Of a stretch of 64,000 nucleotides of DNA, positions 58,981-64,000 are shown piece after piece. Positions within the stretch are counted from its first letter, which is position 1. Each line of letters begins with the position of its first letter. Location: contig JAOTOL010001659.1 of the NCBI GenBank assembly GCA_034440575.1, positions 3,590,001 through 3,654,000 on the forward strand, read 5' to 3'. The position numbers and the translations under genes are program-made. The notes beneath the pieces are model-generated. The model had not been told where the DNA came from. It searched no databases and worked only from the letters and a program-made list of their open reading frames with translations. This DNA comes from Imbricaverruca yamaguchii. Its lineage: Eukaryota > Arthropoda > Thecostraca > Neoverrucidae.

Positions 58981-59729
58981 GTGACCGGCAATTCTAGTGG
59001 TATGCGTGGGTCTGCATGAGACAATTCGTCCACGTCACATCTGCTCGACACGTGGTGCTATCTGCCCCCACAGGAACACCTCCAACCCACGTCAAAGCTG
59101 GATATCTACGCTGCATTGTCACGCCACGTGCACCCCTCCCTCGGCGCTGTAAATGTGTCAACGTTACAGCCACTCGGCGGAGGTGGGGAGGGGGTGCAAC
59201 CACCTATAATTGCGAACTATGCGCTCGACACCACAATACAGAGGCATGTGATAGCGGCGAGCTCAGCTGCGCCGGCTGGGGGGGGGGGGGGGGGAGGCGG
59301 GAACCACGCGGCCTCGGAAGTGGCCAGCCCTCGGTGGACGGCTGAACGCGACACACTCCGTCTTGTCCTTAAATCGCACCGCCTATTGTCGATAGCACAT
59401 TTCAAGGACTGTCGAATAACGTTCGCCGTTTGTTTCTATGTGTTACAGGTCCTGAGATATGTGTCAATATCTGAGAGTACCACCCGATCTGGTCGAATTT
59501 GACCTATGACGGCCCAGTGACCGGAATATTGACCTGAACGAAAAAAATTACCGAAACACTTTCGATAGAGCCTGTGACCAGCTATTCAACGCCGTTTTCC
59601 GTTTGTCGCTAGCTAGCATAGTTCTAGAGATATTATGGGGCAGACATCTTCCCCCCCCCCCCGGACATGCGAAGTTGGCGCGGACCGCCGGACGTGCGAG
59701 TGTTAAATTGCCCATAACTGGTTTGATGT
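58981..59729. other. anonymous sequence with a poly-G and a poly-C run
   Basis: A G-run at about 59279-59295 and a C-run at about 59650-59662. No gene recognised. Confidence 0.45.
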
Positions 59730-60390
59730 AAGGGTCAGATCCTAACACTCTCCTCTTTATTCTCGGTCTACATCCAGTCGTCATCGACAACTTTTCTGTC
59801 AAGATTGCACTCTATGCAGACGACATTGTATTATGGACATCACACGAAACACCAACCTGCACATTAGCTATAAAAACTGCAAGCGCACGCTACAAAACGC
59901 ACAAACAAATTTACACAACAGACTTGCCTTACTAAATTTACACATCGCGCCACACAAATCAAAATGCATGTTTTTTATCTATAGACGACACACAGACTCA
60001 CAACCACTGAACCACACACCCAGCAAAGTTATTATTTGTTACCAGAGCAAATTTTTAGGCATCACATTAGACCCATGACTAACCTTTCGACCACATATCT
60101 CAAACATCCAAAAACGCGCATCCAAAAGCATTAACATACTACGAGCATTATCCGGCACAAATTGGGGATTAGATCGAAATTCATTACGGACGTCATGAAA
60201 ATCAATCACTAGGCCAACCATGGAAAATAGATATCCACTGTTCGAAAACGCCTCTAAATCAAAACTCAAATTTATTTACACACTACAAAACCATTGCCTC
60301 AAAATCGTCACCGGAGCATGCACACACCACTTCACCTTCACTCGCACTACACATATACAAAGTGTGTTGAACTTGATTGTGGCACAGTGA
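59730..60390 (+). pseudogene. non-LTR retrotransposon (LINE) reverse transcriptase fragment, Jockey/CR1-like
   Basis: The C-terminal half of a LINE reverse transcriptase, the enzyme that copies element RNA into DNA at a nicked target. Recognisable blocks in order are LLFILGLHP, VKIALYADDIVLWTS with the catalytic YADD box (59813-59824), PHKSKCMFF, then SKFLGITLDP, LTFRPHISNIQKRASKSINI, LRALSGTNWGLDR and NHCLKIVTGA. A frameshift lies soon after YADD, near 59880-59890, a stop follows LDP at 60076, and others follow. The 5' part (endonuclease, fingers) is absent, consistent with 5' truncation at insertion. The blocks fit Jockey- or CR1-group elements; the clade is not certain. Confidence 0.85.
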
Positions 60391-60720
60391 ATAGCTATGT
60401 GGAAGCTATTTTTCAGACCAGACGAATGCAGCACTGTCTGACCCAGACATTGGAAGTGAGGTCTTGGCTTGTGGCCATCAGCTACAACCAACTAAACAGA
60501 GGTATCACCTGGGAGCTGCTCTGGGGAGAGGCGGGGCCAAACTCATTCTCTCATTTCCATCAACAATTGTCTGATTCCTCTACCCTGCTCTCACAGCAGT
60601 CCATGCATCGGAAGAACTAGAGTTAGATTCATCCTCATCACCGAGGCAGACTGCACTACATGGTCTGGAGCTGACCTCCTCGGGTGTGGAAACAACTCAC
60701 ACAGCCCCGTTACTACACTG
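60391..60720. other. anonymous sequence after the LINE fragment
   Basis: Possibly more element sequence, but no motif could be identified. Confidence 0.35.
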
Positions 60721-60820
60721 TCACGTCAAAATATTTGCTAGAGTGCCAACAAGGTTGCAATCACTGTGGCATCAGCGGCCATTTGAAGAAAATCTGTCGG
60801 AAGAAAGCAGCCAGCATCTG
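60720..60820 (+). pseudogene. CCHC zinc-knuckle-like fragment
   Basis: The frame TSKYLLECQQG is followed by CNHCGISGHLKKIC, an exact C-x2-C-x4-H-x4-C zinc knuckle (60756-60797), then RKKAASI and a stop. Such knuckles occur in Gag or ORF1 proteins of retroelements and in some host RNA-binding proteins. With the integrase fragment 1 kb downstream on the same strand, a decayed Ty3/gypsy Gag is the natural guess. A single short motif can arise by chance. Confidence 0.35.
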
Positions 60821-61100
60821 AAGGCGATGTACTGCTAGGACACAGACAGCTGTCTCAACCAGCCAACACCAGTCTCATGTTGATGAGGCTCAGGACGTCG
60901 GAACACGCTGTCTTCCTTCACAACTTAGGGTTGACACAGGCAGAGACATTCTGGGCACACAGCCAAACACAGGAGAACTCGGCGTGGTTCAAGGACGTCC
61001 ATATCTGGAATCGACTGCCGTTGCGTCTAGTAGCAACGTCGGCCGATCGTCGAGCTCGCAATGGAATAATTATTCTGCACATGGAATGGTCCAGTGACAG
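60821..61100. other. anonymous sequence
   Basis: Nothing firmly recognised. The plus ORF here contains VHIWNRLPLRL, which faintly resembles the WNRLP box of LINE C-termini but lacks the surrounding residues. Confidence 0.3.
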
Positions 61101-61195
61101 CACGTCACGTCACGTCCACGTCACGTCACGTCACGTCACGTCACGTCCACGTCACGTCCACGTCACGTCCACGTCACGTCCACGTCACGCCACGT
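61101..61195. repeat. (CACGT/CACGTC)n simple repeat
   Basis: CACGT and CACGTC units repeat about 16 times with CACGTCCACGTCACGT alternation. Each unit contains ACGT. Confidence 0.95.
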
Positions 61196-61367
61196 TCAGT
61201 CGTACCCAGCCGTGTATAGTTGTCAGCACAACACGAACGCCTCCACCACCGTTCGCGCCCAAATCAGAGCCCAGCCGAACCGATGCAAATGTGACCACGA
61301 TTTCGTATAGCTCTCGAATCATAGCCAGGATTGCATTGTGCCTACGCTGCGCCGAATCGCACGAGTG

Positions 61368-61434
61368 GGGCGTCGGTAGCTCAGTGGTAAGCTGAGCGTC
61401 TGACACGTCAGAGGTTTGATTCTCCGTGATGCCC
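61368..61434 (+). tRNA. tRNA-like sequence with closed acceptor stem (SINE head or tRNA pseudogene)
   Basis: A 7-bp acceptor stem closes (GGGCGTC with GATGCCC, one GU). A D-arm GCTC/GAGC encloses an AGTGGTAAGCT loop, with box A TAGCTCAGTGG at 61377. An anticodon-like hairpin pairs TCTGA with TCAGA, but its loop is only CACG (4 nt instead of 7), and the T-arm GAGG/CTCC pairs poorly around TTTGATT. At 67 nt it is short for a tRNA. It is probably a SINE head or pseudogene. Confidence 0.5.
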
Positions 61435-61845
61435 GTCCTTCCTGCCGGAGTGAAAGGCAGGTGACGCCATATGGCCTTAGCTACATCATTGCATCCAGCT
61501 GTCAGCTGAACCCGTGCTCGCCAGCCCCTCCCCGCCAGAGGACCCATTTCATTAAGTGGTAACTGATTACCTTCGCGTAGAGGGTCGCCATTCCCTGGCG
61601 TACGCTGACCAGCACAATGGCTGGACGGGTATCGGGGGTACAAGCCGGGGCTGGCCGCATGCTTGAATCGGGAGATGTGACGGTTGTGCGTAGTCTATGG
61701 CGCTGCAAGAGAGTTTCCACGTTGTGGCGGACCACGTCGTCTCCCAATATTTCCCCCTGTTGTGGGCACGCTGTTGCGCCTGTCCTCCCCGTATTACGGT
61801 CGGAGTAACTGGCGTGACGAACTGGCGATGAGCTCGGATAACGGC
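61435..61845. other. anonymous sequence between tRNA-like unit and integrase fragment
   Basis: May include the body of the tRNA-derived element (GTCCTTCCTGCCGGAGTGAAAGG follows the tRNA-like part). Nothing else recognised. Confidence 0.35.
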
Positions 61846-62100
61846 ATTATTCGTGATAACCTGCAAGCAAATGGTGACATCAACAATGACAAGGCCCCGC
61901 GAGCACTACTTGAGCGACGAAGCATGCCCATTCAGGACATTGGACTGTCCCCTGCCCAGCTGCTATATGGTCGAGAGCGCTGCGACCACCTCCCTTCCTT
62001 GGCGGAGGCTCACCAGATCCGAGCTGAATGGATGCTTGCGGCTGTTGGCCGTGAAATTGCGTCGGCTCGAAGATGCAACCGCAAATCTGGGGCGATATAG
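61846..62100 (+). pseudogene. Ty3/gypsy-type integrase C-terminal fragment
   Basis: An open frame of about 84 codons matches the last part of the Ty3/gypsy integrase core and the following region: RDNLQANGDINNDKAPRALL, then PIQDIGLSPAQLLYGRERCD, then HLPSLAEAHQIRAEWMLAAV. The GLSPAQLLYGR and DHLPSL blocks are hallmarks of retrotransposon integrases, which insert element cDNA into host DNA. The expected LLQYRNTP motif reads LLERRSMP, a sign of decay. The catalytic D-D-E triad lies upstream and is absent. The frame ends at TAG (62098-62100). Confidence 0.85.
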
Positions 62101-63713
62101 CCAGGCGGACACCATCCGGCCTTCCAGCACGGGTCAGAGTTGAATACACACCTAAAGTGGAATCGAACTGCCCGTGTTGGGAATGGGGTAGGAGACTGGC
62201 TTTTCGAAAATAATGTTTCATTTTGGGTCGATAATCCATGACAATGACGAAAATATGCTTCGTTCGAGAAAAAAACATCTACGAAAATGTTTACAATCTT
62301 GTCAAATAATTACCCTCAGGAAATGGAAAAAAAACAAATTCCCTACCACAGACCCGCTGATGTCACTACGTAGCTGGTGGCCTTGGGCCTCGCATCGTTT
62401 CTGCCTAAAACGCACGTGATTTGAAACAGCATGAGAAGGTTAGCTACCCTTCCAGCATATGGGGGCCCGCATTGCTTATTTATGCTAATATTTGGGCATC
62501 ACCGTATGAAGCTAATTTTTTGCCTTGGTCGGCAATGAGCAAAAATTGGAGGAAAATTGCATAGAGATGATGCTTGGTACCCAGATGCACTCGTAGCTCG
62601 TGGCTTACCTATCACATACAAGCTTTATTAGCACCGCTGCAAAGGTCGGATTCAGAGGGAAATTGTCAAAGATAGCACGGAGATGAGGTAGCGACATCTT
62701 GACTTATTGTAGGCTGTCTGTTGTGTAGATCGAAACTTCGCAAAATTATTGTGGTCGCCAAACCAGACTTTGAGTCCAGGTTAAATTGTTGGCCTACTCC
62801 CTCCAACAATGTCAAATGGTAATCAAAAGGTCCCACGATGCATTTGAAAGTACATATTTGCACTTTTTGCAAGCGAATTATTCTGCCACCTCAAGCAAGT
62901 AGAACATAGATGAGGAAGTAGCATTTCTCTTCTACAGATGAATGCTCATAGGCAGTCATTATTTGCAATGCAACTAGTGCAGGTTGAAGTGCAATCTAAG
63001 CAATGACCAACTCCGCATTATGACAACCAAGGCGAGACTGATAGGAACGAGTGGAAAACTATATAATTATATCATCCATCACAATCTCGTATGATTGTGA
63101 CTCCTCAAAATAATTACCACAACAAAATCGTGTGGCTGTGTGGAGTGGCAACGCTGCATATACCACACCCAACAAAGGTGGTATAGGTCCGAACATTGTG
63201 AGGCTGGATAGGGAAATGACAAATTAGCATCAGCATGGAACCAAACCACGGGATTCCACCCCACGCCCCACTGGGAGCTCCAACCACATGCAGCATACAT
63301 CAAAGTGTCTGCATCTTCTCTTCTGGTGGAATTCACCAATTTCCTTCTGCTTACCTTGCAAGGCACACTCGGGAAAAGCTAGAGTGGATTTTGTATAGAC
63401 GTATTGTGGCATTCCGGTACAAAACACCGTTTTCCTCTTCGCCCGTGCTGTGGTTTCAATTCTGATTGGCTTCGCTGAGGCCTGTTTACACGCGGCAGAA
63501 TACCGGCTGACTGCCGGCTGAATCCTGTCGTAAGCAGAACCGGGCAGAACCCGGCACAACCGAGCACAATCGAACAGAACCCGACGTCGGCGATGTCCGC
63601 AACCTCTGACGGCGCAGCATAAATGGATGACGTCACGCAATGTATTAGCCACGGCGATTATGGTCTCACAAAGTCATAAAGTGTTCTGACCAATCAGGGT
63701 AGAGTTCAGTGAA
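62101..63713. other. anonymous AT-rich sequence
   Basis: No gene recognised. Near 63530-63585 an AGAACCCG-type motif recurs several times (GGGCAGAACCCGGCACAACC). A TGACGTCA palindrome lies at 63628-63635. Confidence 0.4.
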
Positions 63714-64000
63714 TCAGTTAATCAGAGCCACATTGGACATGCGTTTGAACGAGAGATGATATATGGAGGTACGGTAAAGGGGAGATGCTATCAAGAGATG
63801 CTGTAAATGTGGGATACTATGCGCCTGGATTAAAAGACCATACCTGCCTGCGTAGAAGGGTTTGCACCTACTGGGATAAATCTCACCCACCCACCACATT
63901 CTTGTGTAAACACATTGAATGAGGACTCCTCACAATATCAGCAGGCAGCCTATTCCATTGATCATCCACTCTTAGACTGAAAACCTGTTGGCGTTTGCTT
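63714..64000 (-). pseudogene. LINE ORF2 C-terminal fragment, runs off the window
   Basis: On the minus strand the window end reads KRQQVFSLRVDDQWNRLPAD, then IVRSPHSMCLHKNVV. This matches the conserved C-terminal box of CR1- and RTE-type LINE ORF2 proteins, where a pattern like FSxRVVxxWNxLPxxVV is followed by a Ser and FKxxLD. A stop at 63890-63892 or a frameshift follows, and a second frame remains open to about 63714. The rest of ORF2 would lie beyond 64000. It opposes the RT fragment at 59730, so it is a separate insertion. Confidence 0.75.

Noticed and set aside
60877..61395. 172-codon plus ORF with VHIWNRLP
   Set aside because: It runs through the CACGT simple repeat and lacks the residues that surround WNRLP in LINE C-termini.
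63470..63590. Possible DNA-transposon end near GGCCTGTTTACACGCGGC
   Set aside because: The phrase resembles some transposon termini, but no matching inverted end or target duplication was found in the window.

Overview
The window looks like a piece of nuclear DNA from an animal, most likely an arthropod and plausibly a crustacean. The evidence is one intron-flanked neuroligin-type exon with arthropod-like features, tRNA-derived SINE-like elements, decayed LINE and Ty3/gypsy remnants, TTAA-bounded (piggyBac-like) non-autonomous DNA elements, a very short TTAGG-type interstitial telomere-like run, and extreme microsatellite and minisatellite content. There are no operons, Shine-Dalgarno sites or long bacterial-type ORFs. 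Almost every ORF longer than 60 codons is a chance ORF or a by-product of tandem repeats whose period is a multiple of 3. I did not attempt a species call.

Layout. 1-5000 is the only region with convincing host coding sequence: a 153-bp minus-strand exon (3623-3775) between two different 37-bp minisatellites. The upstream minisatellite (3776-4790) has amplified the intron's own 3' splice site. 5000-17700 is mostly anonymous DNA with a diverged ~178-bp satellite-like repeat, a degenerate 20-bp array, a huge 30-bp array (12212-14490, about 76 units, open in most frames), a TA/TG microsatellite and a 28-bp array. 17745-19897 is a 2.15-kb composite bounded by TTAA, with near-identical inverted arms of about 770 bp. 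20800-29720 carries three copies of a second TTAA-bounded family, a tRNA-derived SINE and GC-rich promoter-like DNA. 30000-46400 holds GA/CA microsatellites, several minisatellites, CpG-rich blocks, a second SINE copy, a perfect 15-bp-arm hairpin and a hammerhead-like (Penelope-type) motif. 47205-49561 is a recent tandem duplication of about 1.18 kb, each copy holding a tRNA-like sequence. 52000-57000 has more minisatellites, a pair of ~145-bp dispersed repeats and a CpG-rich block with a 17-bp-arm hairpin. 59700-64000 is a retroelement graveyard: a LINE reverse transcriptase with YADD box, a CCHC zinc-knuckle-like motif, a tRNA-like sequence, a Ty3/gypsy integrase C-terminal fragment and the C-terminal end of another LINE running off the window.

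Functionally the region reads as long introns and intergenic space of a repeat-rich animal genome. The neuroligin gene, on the minus strand, is the only host gene I can name. Its remaining exons must lie outside the window or be unrecognisable by eye. The main interest is in the repeats: TTAA-bounded inverted-repeat elements, a splice-acceptor-bearing minisatellite next to a coding exon, and minisatellites open in several frames.
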